Source of the DNA: Olsenella sp.
Lineage (GTDB): Bacteria > Actinomycetota > Coriobacteriia > Coriobacteriales > Atopobiaceae
Reading direction: 5' to 3'
Assembly (NCBI GenBank): GCA_022648325.1
Contig: JALCMG010000006.1
Coordinates: forward strand, 62,001-126,000
DNA: 64,000 nt
Positions 35,588 to 43,949 of this stretch are shown here, one piece after another. Under the pieces are notes generated by a model, which searched no databases, was not told the DNA's origin, and saw nothing but the letters and a program-made list of their open reading frames with translations. Position 1 is the stretch's first letter; each line of letters starts with the position of its first letter. Position numbers and translations under genes: made by a program.

Positions 35588-36748
35588 CTAATCCCGCGAG
35601 GCCTCGAGGAGTTTCGCCTTGAGCTCTTCCTCGATCTGCGCAAGCTCGCCCTCGGCCTGGCGGCGCTTCTCTCGACCCTCCGCCTGCACGCGCTTGACCT
35701 CGTCAAGCGTCGAGATGAGCTGCTCGTTGGTGTGCTTGAGCGTCTCGATGTCTACCACGCCGCGCTCCGCCTCGCGAGCGGCGTCAACCGTTGCCACCTT
35801 GAGCTTGTCGGCATTCTTCTTGAGAAGCTCGTTCGTCATGTCTGCAACCTCGCGCTGGGCGCGCGCCGCCTGCGTGGCGTGCTCGATGCCCAGGGCGATG
35901 ACCATCTGGTTCTTCCAGAGCGGGATGGTGTTGACCACCGTTGACTGAATCTTCTCGGCCATCACGGCGTCCGAGGCCTGGACCATGCGGATCTGCGGCG
36001 CCGTCTGGAGGGCCACCTGGCGCGTGAGTTCAAGGTCGTAGATGCGCTTCTCGAAGCGGTCGCACTTCTGGGCCAGGTCGCGCGCCGCCTGGGCGTCCTC
36101 GGCAAGGCCCGATTGCGCAGCCTTGGCCTGGAGCTGGGCAAGCTCGCTACCGCGCACTTGCTCGAGCTTCTCCTTGCCGGCCACCACGTACATCGTGAGC
36201 TCCTTGAAGTACGCCTCGTTCAGTGCGTAGAGCTGGTCGAGCGTGGCGATGTCCTTGAGGAGCGTGCGCTGGTGGCCCTCGAGGGTGTCCGAGATTTCGC
36301 GGACGTTCTTCTCGACTGCGGTGTAGCGCGTGCGCAGCGCCTCAAGGCTGTTCTTCGCCTTGTGGAAGATGGCGAGAGGCCCGGACTTCTCCTGCTTGTC
36401 GGGGTCAAAGTCCTTGAGCGTCACGATGAGCGAGCTGATGTCGTCACCAATCTCGCCGAGGTCGTTGTTGCGAACGCCATCGAGCGCGCGCTCGGAGAAC
36501 TCGGAAACCTTGCGCTGGGATCCCACGCCGTAAGAGAGGACGCTCGCGGTGTCCGTGATGTCGATCTTCTCGACAAAGGCCTCGACCTTCTCGCGCTCGG
36601 CGGGGGAGAGGGTCTGGGCGGGGTCGTTTGCGGGAGCGGGCGCCGACACTGCGGCGGGAGCGGGGTCTGGCGTGGTCGGCGTGGGGTCGCCAAACTCCAG
36701 CTCGGGCTCGGGGATGTCCATATCGAAGTCCTGTGTGCTGTCTGCCAT
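35588..36748 (-). CDS. Toxic anion resistance protein TelA family
   Basis: 386-residue cytoplasmic, mainly helical protein of the TelA/KlaA family, linked in various bacteria to tellurite, nisin and cell-envelope stress resistance. The start ATG at 36748 is preceded by GGAGGAACC; upstream open sequence is not conserved. The first 65 residues are acidic and Pro/Ala-rich; the TelA domain covers about 65-386, including LDQLYALNEAYFKEL and MVIALGIEHATQAARAQREVADMTN. The convergent XpaC-like gene is its usual partner. Its direct biochemical role is not established. Confidence 0.88.
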   Translation of the reverse strand: MADSTQDFDMDIPEPELEFGDPTPTTPDPAPAAVSAPAPANDPAQTLSPAEREKVEAFVEKIDITDTASVLSYGVGSQRKVSEFSERALDGVRNNDLGEIGDDISSLIVTLKDFDPDKQEKSGPLAIFHKAKNSLEALRTRYTAVEKNVREISDTLEGHQRTLLKDIATLDQLYALNEAYFKELTMYVVAGKEKLEQVRGSELAQLQAKAAQSGLAEDAQAARDLAQKCDRFEKRIYDLELTRQVALQTAPQIRMVQASDAVMAEKIQSTVVNTIPLWKNQMVIALGIEHATQAARAQREVADMTNELLKKNADKLKVATVDAAREAERGVVDIETLKHTNEQLISTLDEVKRVQAEGREKRRQAEGELAQIEEELKAKLLEASRD

Positions 36749-36862
36749 GGTTCCTCCAGAGGTCTGGGCTCGTGCGCGCGTGATGCATTGCCGAAATTCT
36801 ACCCTGTGGGGCAGGGCGATAGGCGAGAAGAACGGAGCGGTCCCACGTGCGGGGCGCACGGG

Positions 36863-37030
36863 CGTACGAAACTCTCACTCCGGTGCCGTTTTGCCACCCG
36901 AGGGCGCGTTGTCGCAGCGATTCCGTACGAAACTCTCGCTCCGGTGCCGTTTTGCCGCCCGAGGGCGCGTCTCGTACGGAATCCCGTCCAATACTCTTGC
37001 CCGGGCGTCATTTTGGCGCCTGAGGCGCGC
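36863..37030. repeat. Three direct repeats with an exact 61-bp period
   Basis: CGTACGAAACTCTC begins at 36863 and 36924, and a diverged copy (CGTCCAATACTCTTG) at 36985. Each continues with a CCGG/GCC block, TTTTG and a CCCGAGGGCGCG-like end. The third copy runs into the 3' end of the histidine kinase gene and encodes its last residues. The pattern is related to the repeats at 19405-19502 (both contain GTTGYCGCAGC followed by CGTACGA). Confidence 0.75.
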
Positions 37031-38393
37031 TTCCCGTCACCGCCGTGCTTCTCGCCGCAAACGCGGTTCTCGCCCCCGCCCCCGTGGGAACCGAGGCCCG
37101 CAGGGTCGCCACGCCGTTCTCGGACGTCGCCTGAAGGGCCCCGCCGTGCTTCTTTGCGAGCAGCCGCAGCGTGCGCAGCGCCCCCGCATCGCTCCAGGGG
37201 TTCTGCTCGGCTTCACACGCGACGTCGCACGAGATGACAAGCACGTCCACCCGTCGGCAGAGTCCCAGGTCGATGGCACGCCGGGAGGGGTCGGCCATCA
37301 GTGCCGCCGCAGCAATCGACGCCCTGGTCATGCCATCCACCAGCGCATACAGGTCCGTGCCGGGCATGGTCCCCGTGTCCACGTCACCAACCGAGCAGGT
37401 GAGCGCAATGTCCCGGTCGCGGCACAGCACCTGAGCTGCGGCAAGCACCGAGTTGAGCACGTCGTTTCTCGAGTAGAACGTCGACCGGTAGGAGTCAAGC
37501 TCCTCCTCCACGCGGTCGATGTACCCGTCGAGTCCGGGCACCTTGGCAACCCGTACCCCCAGGGCAACGTGCCACACGTCGTGCATGAAGGTGCCCAGCC
37601 GGTTGAGCAGCGCGTGCGAGAGCTCCCAGTGCGCCGCTGCGTCCTCGAGCATCTGCTCGGTGGCCTTGGTTTCTCTGCCAGAGACAATCGCGCGGTAGCT
37701 CGTGTACTGAAGCCCCAGGAGCATCCCGCACACGAGAAGGTCCATCCATACCGCGCTCGCGCGGTTTCCCTCCGTCTGGAAGAGGTGCTGGAACCCAAAG
37801 CTGCTGGCAAAGAGCATGGCAAGCACTAGCGCGGAGGTCACCACGCCATGTGGCTCGTCCTTGAGAAGCGCGCCGGCCGTGCGGTGGAAAGAGCTGGCAA
37901 ACAGCCTGTAGATGCCCAGGTAGATCACGACACAGCATGCCACGCTCAGCGCCGCGTACACGGGCAGCCTGTCGGCGAGCCACGGCCAGAGCCACAGGGC
38001 GAGCATCTCGTGAACCAGGACGTAGACCACGTGCTGGGCCGCATAGGCGGTGGCGGCTACCCATAGCAGGTCCGGGATGGAAATCCTAAAGCACCACAGC
38101 AGCGAGAAGGTCATCGCAAAGACCAGGAACAGGTACCAGCACGCGATGATGACGGCCGGAAGCCTGTTTTCCACCACGAATGTCATGTAGGGAAAGTACA
38201 GCAGGCAGAGAAGCGAGAATGACGCGACAATCCCCGCTGCGCGCGCAACGGCATGCTTGCGCACCGGAACCTGGGCCGAGAGAAACAGCATCGCCGCGGC
38301 GAGGTACTCCCACGCAAACCTAAGCTCCTCGAAGACGTCTGCGCCGCTCGTCGCACCCGGGAGACTGCTTGCCGCATCCGCCAAGAGCCCCAT
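37008..38393 (-). CDS. AgrC/VirS-type membrane histidine kinase with degenerate ATPase domain
   Basis: 461-residue protein with six or seven membrane segments (within about 25-235) and a cytoplasmic kinase part. The start ATG at 38393 follows GGGAGGAG and is two bases after the regulator's stop, so the pair is coupled. H271 in FMHDVWHV sits where the phospho-acceptor of HPK10 kinases lies. The GHKL domain follows, but its N-box (about 351-361, LVDGMTRASIAA) lacks the usual asparagine and glutamate, and the G-box reads DAGALRTLRLL. It may therefore be a poor kinase, a phosphatase or a pure sensor. The last residues come from an intergenic repeat. Confidence 0.75.
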   Translation of the reverse strand: MGLLADAASSLPGATSGADVFEELRFAWEYLAAAMLFLSAQVPVRKHAVARAAGIVASFSLLCLLYFPYMTFVVENRLPAVIIACWYLFLVFAMTFSLLWCFRISIPDLLWVAATAYAAQHVVYVLVHEMLALWLWPWLADRLPVYAALSVACCVVIYLGIYRLFASSFHRTAGALLKDEPHGVVTSALVLAMLFASSFGFQHLFQTEGNRASAVWMDLLVCGMLLGLQYTSYRAIVSGRETKATEQMLEDAAAHWELSHALLNRLGTFMHDVWHVALGVRVAKVPGLDGYIDRVEEELDSYRSTFYSRNDVLNSVLAAAQVLCRDRDIALTCSVGDVDTGTMPGTDLYALVDGMTRASIAAAALMADPSRRAIDLGLCRRVDVLVISCDVACEAEQNPWSDAGALRTLRLLAKKHGGALQATSENGVATLRASVPTGAGARTAFAARSTAVTGSAPQAPK

Positions 38394-38395
38394 CC

Positions 38396-39097
38396 CTACG
38401 CTCCTCCCGAGAAGCGCACGAAGGCGTCCATGAACGGACCGCGTCGCGATCGGCTCATTCGAAGCTCCTCCTTGCCCACGCGGACGTCGGTTCCTGTGAT
38501 GGACGCTACGTGGCGAAGGTTCACCAGGTAGTAGCTGTTGCACCGCGCAAAGCCCAGTGGTGCCAAGCGCTTCTCGGCAGAGGTCATGGTCTCGCGGATG
38601 CGTACCTCCTGCGAGGTCGTGTGGTACACGAGGTAGTGGCCTTCGGACTCGACGTAGGTCACCTCCCAGGGAGGGAGGCTGACCACGCCGTCGGGCGTCT
38701 TGAGAACAATGGTGCTCGCCTCCGCCCGCTCGACGCGGCGGAGCGCCTTGGAGAGCTTGAGCGCGAAGGACGCGTAGGCCACGGGCTTCAAGATGTAGTC
38801 CGCCGCATCGACCTCGTAGCTTTCGATGGCGTATTGCGGCATGGTGGTCATGAACACGATCTGGATGTTGGGGTCAACGCTGCGCAGCAGGTGCGCCGCC
38901 TCCATGCCGGTGATGCCCGGCATGTCGATGTCCATGATCACCAGCGAGAAGCGCGAGGTGTCGGACTTGAGGAAGGCCCTCGCATCCGAGAAGCGCTGTG
39001 CGCTCAGGCGGGAGTGGTGCTCGTCCTCGAAGGCGCGGATGTAACGCATGAGGTTCTGGACGTCGAGGTCAGAGTCATCAACGATGGCTATCTCCAC
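38396..39097 (-). CDS. LytTR-type response regulator
   Basis: 233-residue two-component regulator. A GTG start at 39097 is preceded by GGGAGGAAG; the frame stays open upstream, but the receiver domain begins precisely here with VEIAIVDDSDLD. The receiver covers 1-120, with the acidic pair D7-D8, the phospho-acceptor D56 in VIMDIDMPG, and a conserved Lys in YILKPV. The C-terminal LytTR DNA-binding domain (about 135-233) has VTYVESEGHYLVYHT and FARCNSYYLVNLRHVASI. It is the first gene of the pair with the kinase and is divergent from the GH3 gene, a probable target. Confidence 0.9.
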   Translation of the reverse strand: MEIAIVDDSDLDVQNLMRYIRAFEDEHHSRLSAQRFSDARAFLKSDTSRFSLVIMDIDMPGITGMEAAHLLRSVDPNIQIVFMTTMPQYAIESYEVDAADYILKPVAYASFALKLSKALRRVERAEASTIVLKTPDGVVSLPPWEVTYVESEGHYLVYHTTSQEVRIRETMTSAEKRLAPLGFARCNSYYLVNLRHVASITGTDVRVGKEELRMSRSRRGPFMDAFVRFSGGA

Positions 39098-39339
39098 GGT
39101 GCTTCCTCCCTGGCGCTGGCAGAGCGTCGTGCTTCTCGGCGTCAATGCGTATGCGAAAGCCCATGGTAGACCAAGCCGGCCATTCTCGCCTGCGCTCGCA
39201 CTTGCATTCGCCGTTCCCCGCCCTGTCGAATGGCGTGGCCCTGGCCAATCCTGCCTGCCCCGGTCGCAATCGTGCCCGCAGGCTTCTACGGATGTCCCCA
39301 CGGCCCCAGACTGTCCTCGTCAATGAGCAGGTCAAACGT

Positions 39340-39354
39340 CCGCAACGGTTGCGG
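39340..39354. promoter_or_regulatory. 15-bp palindrome just upstream of the GH3 gene
   Basis: CCGCAAC, one central G, GTTGCGG. It lies 20 bp before the ATG and just in front of the gaggggaagggg ribosome-binding sequence, so a bound protein would block the early transcript region. The 277-bp gap between the divergent regulator and GH3 genes holds nothing else I can name. Confidence 0.4.
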
Positions 39355-39374
39355 GCGAGAGGGGAAGGGGAGAC

Positions 39375-42300
39375 ATGGCAGCTGAGAAGGATAATAAGAC
39401 CAAGGGGTCCGTTACCAGGCGCTCCGCACTTGGGCTGGGCGGCATTGGCGTTGGCGTGGCGGCTCTCGGCGTGGGCAACTACTATGCCAACAAGTACGCT
39501 CCGATCATCTCGACCTACCTTGGCCAGAAGAACTACGAGGTCAAGGAGACCGGCGACGGGACGGAGGACAGCCAGTACTTCAAGCCGTCCTACGCGAACG
39601 AGACCGAGCGCCTTGCTGCTGACGCCGCGGAGGCGCGCGAGACGGCGCAGGAGGGCTTCGTCCTCCTCAAGAACGACGGGGCGCTGCCTCTCTCGACCGG
39701 CAAGGTGACGCTCTTTGGCGTGGCGTCCGCCTCGATCCTCTACGGAGGAGGCGGCTCCGGTGCCGTTGACACCTCGACGGCCCCCACGCTCAAGGACGCC
39801 CTCGAGTCCGCCGGCTTTGAGGTCAACCCCACCATGTGGAGCTTCTACACCGAGGGGGCGGCAAGCTCCATCCGCATGGACGTCGCCGGCATCGATGGCT
39901 CCGGCCGCTACGTGATCCACGAGGCGTCGCCGGACCTCTTCTCCGACACCGAGGTCCAGAGCTTCGCGGACTACGCGGACGCGGTCATCGTGACCCTTGC
40001 GCGCTCCGGCTCCGAGAGCTCCGATGTTCCGCGCGTCTACGACGAGTCCTATCTCGAGCCCATGGATAAGAAGAGCTACACGGGCAACACCGTCCACTCC
40101 GACCCGATTGACTCCCAGAGTGACCTTGGTCGCCACTACCTGGAGCTCACGACCAACGAGGAGGCGCTTCTCGCCTATGTGGCCGAGAAGTTCGACAAGG
40201 TGATCGTGCTCGTGAACTCGGGCAACGCCATGGAGCTCTCGTTTCTCGACGACGCGACGTATGGCGTGGACGGCTGCCTGTGGATTGGCAACCCCGGCCA
40301 GGACGGCCTCTATGCGGTGGGCGACATCCTCTCTGGCGTGGTGAGCCCGTCGGGCAGGACGGTCGACACGTACGCGTACGACTCGCTCTCCGCGCCGGCG
40401 CTCCAGAACTTTGGCAAGCACATCATCTCTGGCAGCGAAAACGCGCCCTTCGTGGTCTACCAGGAGGGCATCTACGTTGGCTACAAGTACTACGAGACGC
40501 GCTACGAGGACTGCGTGCTCAGGCAGGGCAACGCTGACGCTGCCGTGGGCGCGCCCGATGGGGCAAGCGCGTGGAGCTACGCTGACGCCGTGCAGTTCCC
40601 GTTTGGCTTTGGCCTCTCGTACACCACCTTCGAGCAGCGCCTGGCAGACCACAGCGAGAAGGGCGGTGTGGTCACGCTTGCCGTGGAGGTCAAGAACACC
40701 GGCTCCGTTGCCGGTCGTGACGTGGTGGAGGTCTACGGTCAGAGCCCCTACACCGACTACGACCGCAAGCACGGCGTTGAGAAGGCCGCCGCTCAGCTCG
40801 TGGGCTTCGCGAAGACCGACGAGCTCGAGCCCGGCGCCTCGCAGACCGTGAACGTCGAGGTCCAGATCTCAAGCCTCAAGAGCTACGACGCCAACGGTCG
40901 CGGCACCTACATTCTCGAGGGTGGCGACTACTACCTGGCAATTGGCGACAACGTTCACGACGCGCTCAACAACGTGCTGGCAGCAAAGGGCGTCGCTGGC
41001 ACCGATGCGGCGGGTGACGCCGAGAAGGCCGTGAAGCTCTCGCTCTCCGAGACCGACGAGTACGAGAAGTCCCCCTACACCGGCGAGCAGGTGGAGAACC
41101 AGTTTGCCGACGTCGACATGCGCAGCTACGACAGCGGCTTCACCTACCTCACGCGCAGCGACTGGAAGGGGACCTACCCCACCACCTACGACTTCGAGGC
41201 AACGGACGACGTGCTTGCGGCCATGGCCGTCAAGGAGGCCGAGGACGACCCCAACGCAACGATGCCCACGACGGGCGCGCAGAACGGCCTCACCCTTGCC
41301 ATGATGCGCGAGGTCGCCGCCGACGACCCCGCCTGGGACGACCTTCTCGACGAGCTTACTCCCGAGGAGATGTACAACCTGGTGCGCGTGGGAGGCTACC
41401 AGACGCAGGCCGTGAACTCCGTGGGCGCGCCTCCAACGGTGTGCGTGGACGGCCCCGCCTACGTTGGCAACGCTGGCACGACGGGCGTCACCGTGTCGCA
41501 GAAGACCTATGCCTGGTGCTCTGAGGTGGTCATCTCGTCCACGTGGAACGTCGACCGCGCAAAGACCATGGGCGAGCAGATCGGCGAGGACTGCCTTGCC
41601 CAGGGCGACCTCAACTTTGCCGGCTGGTACGCCCCCTCGATGAACATCCACCGCACGCCCTTCTCGGGCAGGAACTTTGAGTACTACTCCGAGGACGGCT
41701 TCATGAGTGGCCGCTTTGGCGCGGCCACCGTGGCCGGTGCCCGCTCCAAGGGCGTCATGACCTTCGTCAAGCACTTTGCTCTGAACGACCAGGAGACCAT
41801 GCGCAGCGTCATTGCGACCCTCTCCAACGAGCAGGCCATCCGCGAGATTTACCTGGCCGCGTTCGAGCCGAGCGTCTCGGGCGGCGACGAGGGCACGCTG
41901 GGCATCATGCTGAGCATGAACCGCGTCGGCCTGGTGTGGGCGGGCGACCACAAGGGCCTCACCACCAACGTGGTGCGCAACGAGTGGGGCTTCGACGGCA
42001 TGATCATCACTGACCAGGCGTCCTACCCCGACTCGTTCCCCCTGCTCGCCATTCGCCCGGGCCTTGCCAACGGCACCGACCTCTGGCTCAACTCTGGTAC
42101 CGACAACTGGCAGATCGACGGATACGACTCCAACCCCACGGTGATGACGCAGCTGCGTCAGGCGTCGCGCCACATCCTCTACGCCGTGTCCCGCAGCCTT
42201 GCCATGAACGGCATCTCGTCCACCACGGTTGTCGTCTCCTCCATGGCGCTGTGGCAGAAGGCGCTTGTGGGCGTGGACATTGCGGCAGGCGCCGCTGCGG

Positions 42301-42392
42301 CATACGGCGTGTACGCCATCGTTCGCAACCTGCGCAAGAACGCCGATAAGAAGCCGGTCGAGGAGAAGGCCGAGGAGGCCGAGGAGAAGTAG
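39375..42392 (+). CDS. Membrane-tethered GH3 glycosidase with permuted domains
   Basis: 1005-residue family 3 glycoside hydrolase, beta-glucosidase-like. The order is unusual: the GH3 C-terminal domain comes first (about 80-415, EGFVLLKNDGALPLS to FGFGLSYTTFE), then a fibronectin-III-like domain (about 430-540, VEVKNTGSVAGRDVV). The TIM-barrel domain comes last (about 660-935), with GRNFEYYSEDG, VKHFALNDQE near 798 and the nucleophile candidate D880 in GMIITDQ. This order is known in ruminal beta-glucosidases. The N-terminus has TRRSALGLGG and a hydrophobic stretch (17-37), and the C-terminus another (about 960-983) plus a Lys/Glu tail, so it is probably membrane-anchored on the outside. The substrate is unknown. 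Confidence 0.85.
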   Translation: MAAEKDNKTKGSVTRRSALGLGGIGVGVAALGVGNYYANKYAPIISTYLGQKNYEVKETGDGTEDSQYFKPSYANETERLAADAAEARETAQEGFVLLKNDGALPLSTGKVTLFGVASASILYGGGGSGAVDTSTAPTLKDALESAGFEVNPTMWSFYTEGAASSIRMDVAGIDGSGRYVIHEASPDLFSDTEVQSFADYADAVIVTLARSGSESSDVPRVYDESYLEPMDKKSYTGNTVHSDPIDSQSDLGRHYLELTTNEEALLAYVAEKFDKVIVLVNSGNAMELSFLDDATYGVDGCLWIGNPGQDGLYAVGDILSGVVSPSGRTVDTYAYDSLSAPALQNFGKHIISGSENAPFVVYQEGIYVGYKYYETRYEDCVLRQGNADAAVGAPDGASAWSYADAVQFPFGFGLSYTTFEQRLADHSEKGGVVTLAVEVKNTGSVAGRDVVEVYGQSPYTDYDRKHGVEKAAAQLVGFAKTDELEPGASQTVNVEVQISSLKSYDANGRGTYILEGGDYYLAIGDNVHDALNNVLAAKGVAGTDAAGDAEKAVKLSLSETDEYEKSPYTGEQVENQFADVDMRSYDSGFTYLTRSDWKGTYPTTYDFEATDDVLAAMAVKEAEDDPNATMPTTGAQNGLTLAMMREVAADDPAWDDLLDELTPEEMYNLVRVGGYQTQAVNSVGAPPTVCVDGPAYVGNAGTTGVTVSQKTYAWCSEVVISSTWNVDRAKTMGEQIGEDCLAQGDLNFAGWYAPSMNIHRTPFSGRNFEYYSEDGFMSGRFGAATVAGARSKGVMTFVKHFALNDQETMRSVIATLSNEQAIREIYLAAFEPSVSGGDEGTLGIMLSMNRVGLVWAGDHKGLTTNVVRNEWGFDGMIITDQASYPDSFPLLAIRPGLANGTDLWLNSGTDNWQIDGYDSNPTVMTQLRQASRHILYAVSRSLAMNGISSTTVVVSSMALWQKALVGVDIAAGAAAAYGVYAIVRNLRKNADKKPVEEKAEEAEEK

Positions 42393-42417
42393 CGGCTAGA
42401 CTCCAGTTTCCCGTGGA

Positions 42418-42445
42418 AGGGCCCCAGCGCTGGCCGGGGCCCTTC
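42418..42445 (+). terminator. Terminator after the GH3 gene
   Basis: AAGGGCCCC (42418-42426) pairs with GGGGCCCTT (42437-42445), with further pairing across the agcgctggc loop, followed by ctcgtc. Good stem, weak T-run. Confidence 0.65.
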
Positions 42446-42581
42446 TCGTCACACGGCTCCACGCCTTTTGGGATTTTGATTGGGGCGCGTTCGTCTCGGC
42501 GCCCGCTGATTCTCAAAAACTACGCACGGCTGAGTGCGAGGACGACAAAAGCCCAGCAATCCACAAAGCTTAAGCGCGACC

Positions 42582-42642
42582 GTGCGTAATTCGACGCTGC
42601 CGGGAGGGGGGAACAGTGCGTAATTCGACGCTGCCGGGAGGG
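42582..42642. repeat. Two identical 27-bp direct repeats
   Basis: Copies at 42582-42608 and 42616-42642 both begin GTGCGTAATTCGACGCTGCC and end GGGAGGG, with a 7-bp spacer. They lie downstream of the broken DUF4230 gene. The block ATTCGACGCT recurs at 49155-49164. Confidence 0.85.
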
Positions 42643-42678
42643 TGCGGGTCGCGCGTAGACGCCTCCCGTGCCCTCGTG

Positions 42679-43354
42679 CTACTCGCTTCCGGCATCTCGA
42701 TATGTGAAGTCCAGCCTGTAGGTGTCCTTCTCGAAAGCGGCATTGAAGATTTGCGTCAGCTGGCTCTCGGCGTTTGTTTTCGCTTCGTCGAGAAGCCCGC
42801 CGGCAACCGCCTCTTCCTCGCTCCTCTCGACGCACTGCCTCCGGAAGGTGCCAGAGTCCTCTACCGTTATGGGATTGAAGATGTTGTTGTTCTCCTCAAG
42901 TACGCCGCTCTTGTCCATGTCGGGAGTGTTCGAGATGATGTAGGGCTGGTCTAGCGTCACGTGGAGCAGCGATGTGTCTGTCTCGTCTTGCTCGAACTCC
43001 GCGGTGGAGAGATCCACACCCGCCTTGATGGTGCCCGTGTAGCGGTACCAGAAGCTCTTCTCGGTGAATGGGACATCAAAGAGGTCAAGGAAGTCGCGGT
43101 TGGAGTCGGTCACCTTGTCGACAATCGAGTAGTCCTGAGAGGCGCTCACAAGCTCTCCCTCCTCTTTCACGCGCGTGAAGACCACGCTGGAGGAGAGTCT
43201 GGACGGCGTATTGGGTCTGCTCGGGTTGGGGAGCCACTATTGGATAGATGCGCGCATAGAGGTACGCTCCCAGTGCTGCCCCCACAACGAGAACCACAAG
43301 CCACACCTTCCACTCGCGCAGGATGGCCTTCATGCGCTTGGTTGTTTTCCCCAT
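42679..43354 (-). pseudogene. DUF4230-like membrane protein, disrupted by a frameshift
   Basis: The minus-strand start (ATG 43354 behind GAGGAGG) encodes a basic N-terminus, a membrane segment (about 17-37, WLVVLVVGAALGAYLYARI) and then PQPEQ. Downstream similarity to the DUF4230 family (YRYTGTIKAGVDLSTAEF, then LLHVTLDQPYI) lies in another frame, running from about 43215 to the stop at 42679. Skipping one base in the ACCCAAT region near 43213-43219 would join them, reading PEQ-(T)-NTPSRLSSSVVFTRV. I call it a pseudogene; a sequencing error or programmed frameshifting are the alternatives. The upstream partner gene is also broken. Confidence 0.65.
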
Positions 43355-43905
43355 CTATACCTCCTCGGTTGTTGCTGCTCGGGTTTCTCAATCACTGGAC
43401 TAACCATAAGCTCTTGAAGCAATCCCTCGCCGGGCGCGTCATCTATCGGCGGCGGGCATTCTAGGTCACTCGACGCTCGGCCCAGCTCCCGCACACAGCT
43501 GTCACTATGCGAGAGGAGCTTCGACCTCTGCGGTTCGTCCTCGAGCGTCGCACGAAGAGCCTCGGCGCGAATGAGCTGGTCCGCGACGTCAGCGAACTGG
43601 TCAGAGAGCCTCTCGGCCTCCAAGGCAAGGAGCTCCTGCAAGGTATGTCCACGCTGCTTCCCCCGGAGGTCCTCTGCAGCCTGCGAGAAGATAAGGCCTT
43701 CTCGGCGGCGTCTTTGGGCGAGAAGGAAGAGCGTTGCCAGGTTCCGCTCGTCGTAGGTGCGGCGGCCTCAGCTGCCGTCGCTTGGCGCGAGGACTCCGGC
43801 GCCACTGCGGCCCTGGTAACAGGCGCGCTGGATGTCTCGGCGAGAAAGGCCCACCAGGCGCTCTACCTCGGCAATCCTCCAGCCATGATGTTCGGCGGTC
43901 CCCAT
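43330..43905 (-). pseudogene. MerR-like HTH regulator interrupted by one in-frame TGA
   Basis: The frame from ATG 43905 (GGAGGAGG upstream) to 43330 is 191 codons with one stop, TGA at codon 46 (43768-43770). Before it lies a MerR-type helix-turn-helix, WRIAEVERLVGLSRRDIQ; after it GRRTYDERNLATLFLL, the MerR second part, then a coiled coil. In related proteins I expect Trp between DGS and GRRTY, so a single TGG to TGA change explains the break. Its end overlaps the DUF4230 start by 25 bp, so the two once formed an operon. Restart downstream of the stop would lose the HTH. Confidence 0.7.
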
Positions 43906-43934
43906 ACGCTCACCTCCTCCTGATTAACAAACAT

Positions 43935-43949
43935 GTTCAACGGTTGAAC
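43935..43949. promoter_or_regulatory. Operator-like palindrome upstream of the MerR-like gene
   Basis: GTTCAA CGG TTGAAC, perfect 6-bp arms, 30 bp upstream of the MerR-like start. On the minus strand TTGAAC also resembles a -35. It could be an autoregulatory site. The 565-bp gap up to leuS also holds an inverted repeat (TGTGAATCGT at 44057-44066 with ACGATTCACA at 44095-44104), two palindromic repeats and the leuS promoter; no gene is seen. Confidence 0.4.

Noticed and set aside
36863-37030. CRISPR array
   Set aside because: Only three diverged units, similarity extends through most of the 61 bp rather than alternating with unique spacers, and no cas genes are present.
43768-43770. TGA read as tryptophan or selenocysteine
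   Set aside because: TGA is a normal stop in neighbouring genes (for example at the recG-rsmD and ribF-dnaG overlaps), and no selenocysteine element is visible. A nonsense mutation is simpler.
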